DNA of 64,000 nucleotides. It comes from Diploscapter coronatus. Its lineage: Eukaryota > Nematoda > Chromadorea > Rhabditida > Rhabditidae. Where the stretch lies: assembly GCA_964036155.1 (NCBI GenBank), contig OZ038422.1, positions 27,179,201-27,243,200 of the forward strand, written 5' to 3'. A program made the translations under genes and the position numbers. Positions within the stretch are counted from its first letter, which is position 1. Every line of letters begins with the position of its first letter. This document shows, one piece after another, positions 47,506 through 57,350 of this stretch. The notes under the pieces are model-generated. The model did not search any database, was not told where the DNA came from, and was given only the letters and a program-made list of their open reading frames with translations.

Positions 47506-48359
47506 GAATTTTTTGCTACTTACGAAGTTCTATAATGAAGATCAGCCTTATGACCCTAGTCTATATCTGATTTTATCTCTTTTAAATACTTCAAATTTCA
47601 GACTTTTTCATAAATGCATTCATTCACTAGACCATTAGATTATTTTGCTTCTCGAAAAATGTTCCAAATCTTCAAATTCCGGTGATCTCACGTGCTTTAT
47701 TCGATCTCAAAACTAGGATATTTTACGGAAACGAAACTTTATTCAAATAAAGATTCTCTCGAATGTCCTGTTATTATTGTGTGGCAAGCACCAATTCGTT
47801 GTATGTCTCTTTGTCCAATTTAGATAGCTGGAAAATACGTCGTGAGATTAGAGAAATCCTAATTTCTTTTTAACCTGGACTTCAATTGCATGATCCATCT
47901 CTATTCTTGTCAAAGTGCCGTTATTGTAAATTCCTAAAACTTCTACTATTCATAAAATCAGGAATACCCATAGGTAAGATGCAAGCACAAAATTTTTCTT
48001 TAATTTTGATAAAATACAGATTAACACGTATGGCAAAATTTGTACAGGGCGGGATTAAAATACTGCGTGCGCATATTTGAATAACGACATTACCTTTATC
48101 CTAAGGCTTACCTGCTCAAATTTTATATGGTTAAATTCTTATTTGATTGCTTGTGAGGAAATAGATACTGCATACTCTTTGCAACTCGCTTCTGCACGAG
48201 CCACACCTCTCCTTCCTCTCACTCTTTCCTTTTACCTTTCATTTGTTATCTCTTCCGTCTCTTCAGGACGTATGCTATTTCTCGATGGTTGAATCTAGGA
48301 TGAGAGAGTTGCAAAGAGTGTAATGTATCTACTTTCTCACAGTTCATAATACAAAATGT
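47506..48359. other. Convergent intergenic region, no feature seen
   Basis: AT-rich spacer between convergent genes. No coding signal or inverted repeat was identified. Confidence 0.5.
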
Positions 48360-49532
48360 TCAACCTCTTATAATTTTGTCAGCTTTCTGTGCAGCTGGAG
48401 ACAAAGTCTTGACAATTTCATCAATGCGCTTCTCTTCCTCTCGTCTCTTCTTTTTTTGTTCCTTTTGATAGGCTTTATATAGACTCTGAATGAATTAGGC
48501 TTGTTGTTTTGTGAAATGAAAGTATTATTCTACCAGAACAGGCTCTCCACATTTGGTAGCCCAGGCATCCTCAGCCTTTCTCATTTCGTCAATCGGTATG
48601 TTCGTGTTACTTTCGATATCTGCCAATAAATGATTTGCTTACATCAAAGGCTACAGTAAATCTCTCTCGTACCAACATAATCTTTCCGCTGTGAATCAGT
48701 AGCGTATTCGAGAAATTCAGGGGTTGCTTGTGAATAGACATCTTGCGTTGCGAGTGTTCTGCCTGATTCTGTTGTTTTATCTCAAGCTTAAATTTAAATC
48801 TAAAAATTTACAACTTCACAAACTGTTAGGGGGTTGGATAGGACTAGAAGTTGTCCAAACTACTGACGCTCCATTATCTGCCTTATTATCAGGCGATTGT
48901 GCCGTACTCTTGAAATTCATTAGATTTGTGGACTCGTGCAATTCAACGACACTTTGCAAACCAATTACATTACGATACAAAACATTCAGAATAGTGTATG
49001 GAAAAGGTAGAATATGACGATGTTTCTCATACTATTTTTCTACAGTAGCATTCAAAAATATTGAAACACCCTTGTTTCAAAGGGCTGTTTGAAAACCATA
49101 AACTCTCAAGTCCTCAAGCAATTGCGAAATAGCGTACGGCTAGGGGAGGATATTGGAAGGCGCGGGTTGCTTTTCCCATGCTATTTCGCATGGCTTGAGG
49201 ACTTATGGTTTTCAAGTTCCCTTTCAAAGTCGATTTTCAGCCCAGGTCTATGTACTGATTGGATTTGGCTGTAATTTTGTAAACATATTCGGCTATGTAA
49301 TACATGTAAATATGCCAAGTTTCAGCTAAATCCGATCAGTACATAGGCCTGGGCCAAAAATCAACTTTGAAATAGGGGTGGTTCCGTACTTTCGACCGCT
49401 ATTGTATGTCCACCATCATGATTTATTACGGCTTGCAAGCTATTCAATTCAAACCTGAGCAGGTTGGTATCTGGCAATGACGTAGATGAACAGAGATATG
49501 AACAGCAGGTGGAATTGCAATTGGGCAGACAT
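48360..49532 (-). CDS. DUF148 / SXP-RAL-2-like nematode secreted protein (partial model)
   Basis: Nematode-restricted family of small secreted helical proteins of unclear function. The conserved part is clear: TPEFLEYATDSQRKDYV (exon ending 48673) joined to DIESNTNIPIDEMRKAEDAW ATKCGEPVL and then SLYKAYQKEQKKKRREEEKR IDEIVKTLSPAAQKADK, stop 48360-48362. The pattern resembles the DUF148 helix-loop-helix: a Tyr/Phe helix, a Trp about 12 residues past the first loop, and a long charged helix ending in LSPAAQ. A candidate signal-peptide exon is MSAQLQFHLLFISLFIYVIA at 49532-49455, but its phase 0 donor does not join the 48.7 kb exon in the right frame. Either an exon is missing or the signal exon is wrong. 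The 0.7 kb intron between them carries a Tc1-like MITE. Confidence 0.5.
49041..49406. mobile_element. Tc1-like MITE, 366 bp, TA ends
   Basis: The ends TACAGTAGCATTCAAAAATA and the reverse complement TACAATAGCGGTCGAAAGTA, both continuing to a CACCC..TTTCAAAG block, match the TACAGT..TCAAAA..ACC style of Tc1-family termini. TA is present at both termini. Inside are two further nested inverted repeats: AAGTCCTCAAGC..GCGAAATAGC with its complement around 49100-49215, and CCCAGGTCTATGTACTGAT with its complement around 49240-49355. The whole element can fold back on itself. No ORF. Confidence 0.8.
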
Positions 49533-50402
49533 GAATGCAAAAATGTGAGAGTCGTAGATGTGTTGTGATGTTGTCAAGTCCGAGGCGACCTGTTCGAGGG
49601 AAAATCGATCTGACACAATTACGAGTGGCTGGGTGAGCCGACGAAAGAAAGACTAGGCGATAATCCCCACATGCGCACATATTCTGACTGACAGACAGAT
49701 ATTTACTGCTCAAATCTCTGCATTACGAGTTAACAGAGAGTAGGCTGGTGTATGAGAACATTCATGCAATTAGCTAATGGCTATGTAGGTATATTTCTCC
49801 GTGAAGTCCAGCTTGAGTATTGGTTTATTCTTCTATCCTCTAAACAATGTTATGAAAGTGAGATTTAGAAGATCTTATTCAATCATCAGCGGAAGTCAGG
49901 TATTGCATTACTTTGCCTTGTGTGGGCTCAATTTCAGTCTTCCACTCCATTTTGCATTTACTCCTTCCAATCGTCTTGTTTTTGAGAGATTATTTTGTAC
50001 GACGAAGGTGAAATTGCAGCGATTGAGTGAGTGACAGCTAAGTTCTCGGGAAAACGAATCGCATAAATTTCGAATTTAAGCAGTCATGAAGATGGAGTTT
50101 ACTTGCTTGGGCTAACATAATACGAGAAGCAGCGAGATGAAGTTCAACATCTGTCAATTTGTAAGTTTTATAGAAAAATTTCCTTCTTTTTATCCGAAAA
50201 GCTAAACTCTTCTGGCTTTTTCTTCGAGTAATCAAAATGCCAAAGAGGAACTTCCGGTGAACAAGAATGCACTGCATTGTGAGTTTTCTCCAAATGAATA
50301 GCTTTATTCTCTAGTCGTAGTTAACCAGTCGATTTCACACATACCTCTTTACTCATTCTGCTGCGCAATTCTTGGTCATAATTCTTTTACATTCCATAAG
50401 CA
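49533..50402. other. Divergent intergenic region upstream of the K+ channel
   Basis: No supported gene. Short open frames on both strands (for example 50038-50277 minus) have no recognisable domain. Promoter sequence for the channel gene presumably lies here. Confidence 0.45.
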
Positions 50403-52443
50403 ATGTTTCTTGTTGATAATCTTAAGCGAATTGGAAAGGTAATTTTTTCTGAAGATCAAATGAATAGTGGAAATTCAGGCCTCTACTATCGCAGTTCATG
50501 TTGCCCTAATATTCGGAGTTTCTGTCTACACTTTGTTTGGTGCTTTGACGATGCAATATCTCGAATCTCCTGATAGAATGTAAGGCTTTTCTTTTAAATC
50601 AAAAACTTACCGTTCACTTCAGAAAGACTAACAAAGTCCGAGAGGCTAAAGCTGTGAAGGCCACCTTATATCAGCCTCCTCCAATCAAATTCGAGGAGGA
50701 GGAGAGTAAAGATGTTGCTAAATTCGTTCGAGTCTATCTCGGAAGTGAAATTGCAGAGTTTGATCCGGGGGTATTTCAGTTATTCAAATTAGTTCATGAA
50801 ATCGTTTCATTAGGTGCGCGACTGTCTCTATCATGTGATTGGGAATTTACTGAAGCGAGCGAATTGTGAGGCTGATAAAATTGAGGAGTACATCGAAGTC
50901 GGCAACATCGATCGGTGCTACGAAATGGCGAGGATTTCGAATATTCCAGTGGAGAAGGCAGTCACTCGACAGCCACAGCAGACCAAAGCAACCACAGTCA
51001 AGCAGAAGATGACCATCGAGGAGGAAATACAAAAGGAGCTCAACAAGTGGAATTTCGGCAACGCGCTTATTTTCGCCTTTACAGTAATCACAACGATTGG
51101 ATATGGTCTGAAATTACGATAATTCCCTTCCGAACTTCACGTTTCAGGTCATGTCGCCCCGGTCACATTTTATGGCCGATTGTTCTGTATAGTCTATGGT
51201 GTAATTGGAGTACCTTTTACATTATTAACTATTGCTGACCTGGGAATGTTCATCATGAAAATCATTCGCATGATAATCAATTACATCAAGAAAGGCGTTT
51301 CCTATGTTCGCAAATTCATCAACTCGAGACTGAACCCTCAAAGTGATGAGAAGTCGGAAGTGGCTGAGAAGTGGAATGGAGATGGAGATGCAAGTATGAA
51401 TACCGCGAAAGAGCCTGAATCTGTGCAGGACGAGGAGGAAGAGGAAGAACACCCCGAACAGGAAGTGAGGAAGGCTGTCGATTCGATTGGACTGGGCATC
51501 TCATTCACGCTCTACATGCTCTTCGGTGCCAAGATCCTCTCGATCTACGAGCCAGAAATGGACTTCTTCAGGGCCCTCTACTTCAACTTTGTCACGCTCA
51601 CAACTGTTGGACTGGGTGATTTTATTCCGAAATCGTAATCGCTTCCCAACTCCTATTGATTCATCTTATTCATTCAGACACGACTATTTGATTGTCACGT
51701 TGATTTACATCGGCATCGGTCTTGCGCTTACAACTGTGGCCATTGAGATTGCTGCCGATTTGCTGAAGAAGATCCACTACGCGGGAAGGCCGATGGAGAA
51801 CATCGGAAATGCTGTCGTTTGGTTTGGAGGAAAAAGGTTAGACTTCATAGAATTGAATTGAAGATAGAGATCAATTTGCAGGATGACTATGAAGGCCTTG
51901 GTCAAGAATCTTGGAGACAAATTCAACATTCCTCAGGAAGAGCTGGAGAACTTAAACATCGATCAATTCGTGGACAATGCTATCAAAGTTGAGAAGGGCG
52001 AGCTGCAGACTTTGAGAGTAACAATTTTACGCATTTTCAAAACCGCCTTTATTTTGATGTAGAAACCGCAATCTCCCGTAGTATTTCGCGATATGCCTCG
52101 TCCATTCAGTTATTCGATCCTAAGAAAATCGAATGAATCAGCCACTTTGAAGTGGGTTGACGAGAGATTCAGCAAGGCTACAGGTAACCCCTCAATTTAA
52201 AACACATGTCTCTGTACATTTTGCGTAGATCTCTCAACTGTGACTGAAGATGCCCCGGTCGATTTCATTGTGAATGAAGTTGGCTCGAAAACTGCCAACA
52301 ACAAGGGCAATCGGTCTGCCAAGGAGAGACAGAAGTTTGTAGTGCCCCCACTCGAATTGGACATTCCCTTTCTGACTGATTCGTCAATGCCGAGTTCTTT
52401 CGACCAGGACTACCTCCAGACATTTACCTACTCAAAAAGATAA
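50403..52443 (+). CDS. Two-pore-domain potassium channel (TWK/K2P family)
   Basis: Background K+ leak channel of the plasma membrane. ATG 50403 gives MFLVDNLKRIGK. TM1 is ASTIAVHVALIFGVSVYTLF followed by GALTMQYLESPDR, the conserved E of the cap region. Pore helix and filter 1 are ALIFAFTVITTIGYGHVAP (about 51060-51165). TM2 is LFCIVYGVIGVPFTLLTIAD. A cytosolic linker carries an acidic run (DEEEEEEHPEQE). TM3 is LGISFTLYMLFGAKIL, filter 2 is YFNFVTLTTVGLGDFIPKS (about 51590-51640) and TM4 is YLIVTLIYIGIGLALTTVAI. A long C-terminal cytosolic tail ends DQDYLQTFTYSKR, stop 52443. Filter 2 has GLG in place of GYG, as is usual for K2P channels. Which of the many nematode twk genes is orthologous cannot be told here. 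Confidence 0.93.
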
Positions 52444-52462
52444 TGTTTTCAATTTCCTGTAG

Positions 52463-52468
52463 AATAAA
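52463..52468 (+). promoter_or_regulatory. Candidate poly(A) signal of the K+ channel gene
   Basis: AATAAA 20 bp past the channel stop codon. The next gene's TATA-like box follows only about 200 bp later. Confidence 0.5.
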
Positions 52469-52662
52469 GATTTATTGCCCTTTTTCTGAGACGCTGCATA
52501 GAAATTCTCCATTCAAAACTATCTGCTGTGAGATCTCACCCTCCCCGATCTACGCAATGCATGTGTTCGGCATCGGTTTTCGCCTGTCTTTTTTCTACAA
52601 GGTCCGAACCTGAATTCGAGTTCGAATTTGCTTTCCCAGAGGCGAGGCCTTTGCCAACCGAA

Positions 52663-52670
52663 TATAAAAG
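52663..52670 (+). promoter_or_regulatory. TATA box of the cuticle collagen gene
   Basis: TATAAAAG 52 bp upstream of the collagen ATG, a spacing that fits a short 5' UTR. Such strong TATA boxes are common in highly expressed structural genes (inference). Confidence 0.55.
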
Positions 52671-52721
52671 AAGAGTGTGAAGGGACAACGCTTCGTTTAT
52701 TTTCACGAAATATTTGTCAAA

Positions 52722-55700
52722 ATGGAGGATCAATTGGAAGAGAAGAAGTTGCGACATCAGGCAGAGGCGCTGAGGAAGGTCGCTTTTACTGGAGTCACTA
52801 TCAGGTAAATAGTCAGCCTTGTTCAATATCTTCATTCCATTTGCAGTACTGTAGCAGCATTGGCTTGTATAGTTGTAGTTCCGGGTCTCTACACATATTT
52901 GCAACATATTCAAAGTAGCGTGCAGAATGATGTAAGTTTTGACAAAGGTTTCTTTATTGCGGAACTCTGAACATTCTTTCGATTTGTCTAAAGATGGAAA
53001 AAAAAATCTCTTATTTAGAGAGCGCAAGTGAAGTTCGCGATATAAAAACGAAGTCGTGAAAGTATTTTTTCGATAAATCTGTAGGGCTTGACAAGTATAT
53101 AGCAAAAAGCTGCATGAAAAAACGGATAAGTGTAACCAAAGATATGAATTTCTGAAGACGACGATCCGAAAACCCCTTTTTGCAAGCGAACAGCGTGGTC
53201 TCATTTTATAGGCAATAGGGACAGAGGCTATTTCAAAAGAAGAACGGCTTTGCAAGGACGTTTGTTAGTTATGTTTCGCTTGTTTCTGGAACATTCCAAA
53301 GTTTCGATGATTCCTTTTCACGGTAACTATGAAAACCCACGCCCACTTTGCAATTTGACGCAAACTTGAATGAAGCAGGTGTCAAATAGCCTTGTTACGT
53401 GTTTTGAATTGGCCGACTTTAAAATCGTTGTCGTTGGTTGTCTGTGGCGATTTTGACATTTTTCCTGTTAGCAAAATATTTTCCATAAAAATACATCGGA
53501 TAAAGCTTGGGGGTACCGTGGGACGAACACCTAATAATATAAACAGACAGTTTTAAAATTATACTGTACGTTTTGGTCGGATCAATCTGAATTTCGGAGG
53601 CATGTTCCTGAAGCAAAAATGTACCCTAGGCTCATATCTAATAGTGAGAAAAGAAAATAGCTTCGTAAAATTCATTTTTTTTTTGCAAATTTTGGCGAAA
53701 AACTGCTTTATAATTTTGTCTTCACTGAGTGGGCGGAAACTTGCGCTCTCTATCCTTATTTCGATTTTCGTTTTTATTGCAAGGCGTTAATCTCAGGTAT
53801 TGTCTGCCATTAGGCGAAAAATACTTGAATTCCCGTTCCACTCAAAAGTTTCAAATAAGAACGGATGAGTGAATAGGGGAAAAGCTTGAGGCAATTCGAT
53901 CGAATCGAAGATTAGATGAAGTCCTATTGAAAATGCCTGAGAATTAGCGAATTTAGGTGAATTTTTGCCGGCATCGAACTGAAGGACTTTATGAAATGTA
54001 TGAGCGAATGCAAGTGCATAAGGGGATAAGACCGAAGAGGCAGGCTGGATATGGTAAATCATATACAATTGCATGATAAAGTTTAAAAACGCAATAACAT
54101 TTTTGAAACATCTTGTTCATAAGCATTAGGTGATCTGATTAGACTTAAATTAGGCAAAATCATTGTCTCACGTTCATTAACAATCAGTATGGATAAAATC
54201 AGGACCATATGAAAGGGGAAGAAAGCCAAAAATCAATAACCGTAATCCTAAATAGATATTTTTTTACCTTAATTTTTCAAAATTATCATTCCATTAGCAT
54301 AAAGTTACGGTTTATTGATGTCATTCAATGTTGTGCGGTAACCTGTATTTGATGTAACGACGAAACACAATAGAAATTGATGGAGACTTTGGAGGGTAGC
54401 ATTTAGCCGCGCAGTCACCAGATAAATAGTGTGAGAAGCCCTACCAGACCCTAATCTTACCCTATACTTTTCCCTCATGAATGCGTGTTACTAATCCAAG
54501 TTGCCGTCAATTTCTATTGCGTTTCGTCACTACGTCTTTTACAAATCGCTATGTCGTGCAAATGGAATGCACAGGCTAATGAGGCTGGTTTCGACTGTTG
54601 TTAATGAACATGATATTGTGAAAATTACATCATTTAGTAGCACTCGTTATTTCTCTTCCAAAATATATTCAGATTGAGGCATAGTAAAGAAGTAGCTAGA
54701 TTTAACCTGAAAATATTGAGTTTAGCAATTTTTACTCGCCGCTATAAAATTACAAATGCGTTGGATTAATCTAGTGAAATTCTAAATTAGGAGATGAATC
54801 GAATGCAGACAGCAATTATGAAGTTTCGTATGGCAATCGACAGGCGCCATTGCATAATGGCCGCAGTAGGGGAAGCGGCCATTCGGGAGGACGGAGGAAT
54901 CGATTCGGCCGTCCCAGGCAGATCATTGCCAATTCGATGGGGAACAGCTATGACAGCGCTCCTGCTCAAGAGCCTTATGGTCATCCGAATGGAGATGGAG
55001 TGTCGAGTGCAGACTCGGCTGGAACTTGTTGCAGCTGTCAGATCGGCGAGATGGGACTGCCTGGACCTCGTATGAAAATATTTTAACCTCTCTCAAATCA
55101 AATATACATTTTAGCTGGACATCCTGGAGAAGGTCTGAGGCATTATTTCCATGTTATTTTCGATATATGTATTGCTGAATGAAACTTGCAAACCACAAGA
55201 ACTCATGCCATAAGCAGGCCTCTTCTATAATTAACCGACTGACCACCATCACTATTACTAAAATTCACTGGATTTTAGGTTAGGGAGTGTAGGTAAAAGA
55301 AAAATAACTGGTGAATTTTAGTAATGGTGGTAGTGATCAGTTGATCAATTATATAAGGGGTCCACAAGCATGATAAGAAAAGTATGAATAGAGATCGAAA
55401 ACTTCGCCCCTTTGTATTTTCACTTTTATTCAAAAGCGGTCATTAAAAAACTCTAGAATGGAAGACAAGTACCCTTCAACATTTATGTTCACGAAAGATC
55501 ACTATCAGAATTGATGAGCCATCCATAGAAATGGTGGTTGTTCACCAGAAGATCTTGTCCGGAAGTGCGCGTCCGCAGGCGCTCGCGGAATTTTGGCACC
55601 ATGAAATCGTGTTCATTTTCCTGCCAGATTTTGATGAAATCTTTCAATCAAGAATTTATTTTATTTTCTCTTCATGAATATCTCAATTAGATTACAGATG

Positions 55701-56782
55701 AGATGCTTAATTAGGAAAATATCGAAAAATCTGTTTTGAAAAACCATTTGTGGTCCCTAAGTATGAGAGAAGATATCATATCTTACTCTTTACTCTTCCA
55801 TTGGCTAAAGACTTGTGACATGAAGTTATTCGGTTTACAAACTGTCTTTGTTGAATCTACAAGTCGGTTCCAGATGGCAAAGATGGTCTTCCCGGAAAAC
55901 ATGGCAAAAACTCCGATGACGAATCAGAGGCGCATTCGAATGAGCCACAGTTCTGCTTCGAGTGCCCTGAGCCAATTCCGGGCCCTCCAGGTTATTAAAT
56001 TCGCGCGGAATTCATAAGATCTAAAACTAATCCATTTTAGGGAATCAAGGTCCAAAAGGGTAAAATAGCATTTCGTTTGAAATCTAGATTCCGATGATGC
56101 GGTTGTTGATTTAGACCTCCAGGAGATATGGGAGACGAAGGTGAGCCTGGCAAACATGGCGCCAAAGGCAGGAGAGGACAAGCTGGAGAAATTGGGTAAT
56201 TTATTGTAACTCTTTGATAGTCATATATTTATGATCAATTTCTAGACCGATAGGCGATGATGGCGGTATGAAGTGATTTTACATCTTCTATGAGAAGACT
56301 CATTTTGCAGAAGACGGGGAAGCAGGGGAGAAGGGGAAAGACGGCAAAGTTCGCAACTCAAGTGCTCCCCCAGGTATGAGAATGAGTTGAACAGTTTATC
56401 TTCATCGATATTTGGAAATTAGGAGAGCCGGGTCCAATTGGAGAAATCGGAAAGCAAGGAAAGAAGGGTGAAGTTGGGAAGGATGGAGCCAAGTAAGACG
56501 CTCCTCATTTGTCAAATAGAAATCGTATTATTTGTAGGGGTGAGCAGGGCGAGATGGGCGAACAAGGAGACGATGGAGGCTTGTTTTGACAGTTTAGATC
56601 TTTGAAAAATATCAACTTTAGCACCTGGCGAGGATGGTTCAAAAGGCAAAACCGGAGAGAAGGGTCGAAGAGGACCTGCAGGTTGGTTTAGACAACGGTT
56701 GCAAAACTCATCAATGGCAATATTAGGTTCTCCTGGGAAGTGCTCTCATTGTCCGCCACCTCGAACTGCACCAGGATATTGA
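52722..56782 (+). CDS. Nematode cuticle collagen
   Basis: Extracellular cuticle structural protein. ATG 52722 gives MEDQLEEKKLRHQAEALRKV then TGVTISTVAALACIVVVPGL and YTYLQHIQSSVQND, the cuticle-collagen N-terminal domain with its hydrophobic anchor (exon 2 about 52847-52931). After a long intron the next firm exon (54791-55069) reads DESNADSNYEVSYGNRQAPL and ends CCSCQIGEMGLPGP. Gly-X-Y blocks follow in small exons: GHPGE (55115-55132, 18 nt); DGKDGLPGKHG and FCFECPEPIPGPPG; GNQGPKG (56041-56059, 19 nt); PPGDMGDEGEPGKHG; PIGDDG (56246-56265, 20 nt); EDGEAGEKGKDGK; EPGPIGEIGKQGKKG; GEQGEMGEQGDDG; and APGEDGSKGKTGEKG. The end is CSHCPPPRTAPGY with TGA 56780-56782, the classic terminus. Exon phases require one more exon between 52932 and 54790 that I could not place with confidence. 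The exon junctions repeatedly split a glycine codon after its first base. Confidence 0.93.
53015..53062 (-). repeat. Dispersed repeat in the first long collagen intron
   Basis: GAGCGCAAGTGAAGTTCGCG followed by ATATAAAAACGAAGTC is the inverted counterpart of 45104-45157. Confidence 0.6.
54230..54322. repeat. Small inverted repeat
   Basis: ATCAATAACCGTAA near 54232 pairs with TTACGGTTTATTGAT near 54303, with an AT-rich loop of about 60 bp. It lies in the long collagen intron. Confidence 0.45.
54353..54533. mobile_element. ~180 bp fold-back/MITE-like element
   Basis: The left arm GTAACGACGAAACACAATAG then AAATTGATGGAGAC pairs with the right arm, whose reverse complement reads GTAGTGACGAAACGCAATAG then AAATTGACGGCAAC. 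Arms are about 34 bp with few mismatches. No coding sequence. It lies in the long collagen intron. Confidence 0.6.
55224..55355. repeat. ~130 bp hairpin inverted repeat in a collagen intron
   Basis: CTATAATTAACCGACTGACC through ACTAAAATTCACTGG pairs with AACTGGTGAATTTTAGTAAT through GATCAGTTGATCAATTATAT. Arms are about 50 bp with a loop of about 35 bp. It lies in the 740 bp intron downstream of the 18 nt exon. Confidence 0.65.
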
Positions 56783-57350
56783 AGATGAGCTTGCAATCAA
56801 TGAAGAATTATCTCGGAAGTCGAATCTCTTTACTGTAGCTTTACCGCTTTTCCATCGAATGAATAAACATTTCAACTCACTTTCTCTTTTCGAAAGGCTT
56901 CTGCGTTCTTTTACACTCCTTTCCCTCTTCTCTTTGCAAGTTTTGGCAACGACCAGTGTTTAGAGAGTGAGTGAAATAGGAGAGTGCAGAGAGGCAAAGA
57001 CGTGTGCCTTTCACATTTTTCTGCCTGCCATTTTTGCTTTGACAATTTCGGATGGCATTTTTTAATTTTTTTCCAGTTTTCCCAAATTCTTTCGTGTGTT
57101 CCACATCTCGTGATAATTTCTGGACTGGTGGAAATAGCTTGAAATTCGTGTTGCACCCCACAAACATGACTATGTTCGATTGAAGGGCCTGATAAAGCCC
57201 GCTTATCGCTTATCATTCCACTCACTTTCTTTTCCATTTCATGTGTAATATTCGTCATTTCGCCATTACAATTTATTCAGATAATTTTCTGCGAAGCTGT
57301 GTTGAATCCTTGCGTGTTGTGCCCGATCGACCACCCATTCAGTCAGCGTG
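56783..57350. other. Collagen 3' UTR and spacer before eIF4B
   Basis: It contains AATAAA at 56862-56867, 80 bp past the collagen stop. A 115-codon open frame on the minus strand (56911-57258) has no recognisable content and was not called. Confidence 0.45.

Noticed and set aside
52536..53255. 239-codon open frame on the minus strand
   Set aside because: It is antisense to the collagen start and K+ channel 3' end, runs through a dispersed repeat, and has no domain. The plus strand has clear exons and a TATA box here.
56911..57258. 115-codon minus-strand ORF between collagen and eIF4B
   Set aside because: No domain, signal peptide or splice partner; more likely 3' UTR/promoter sequence.
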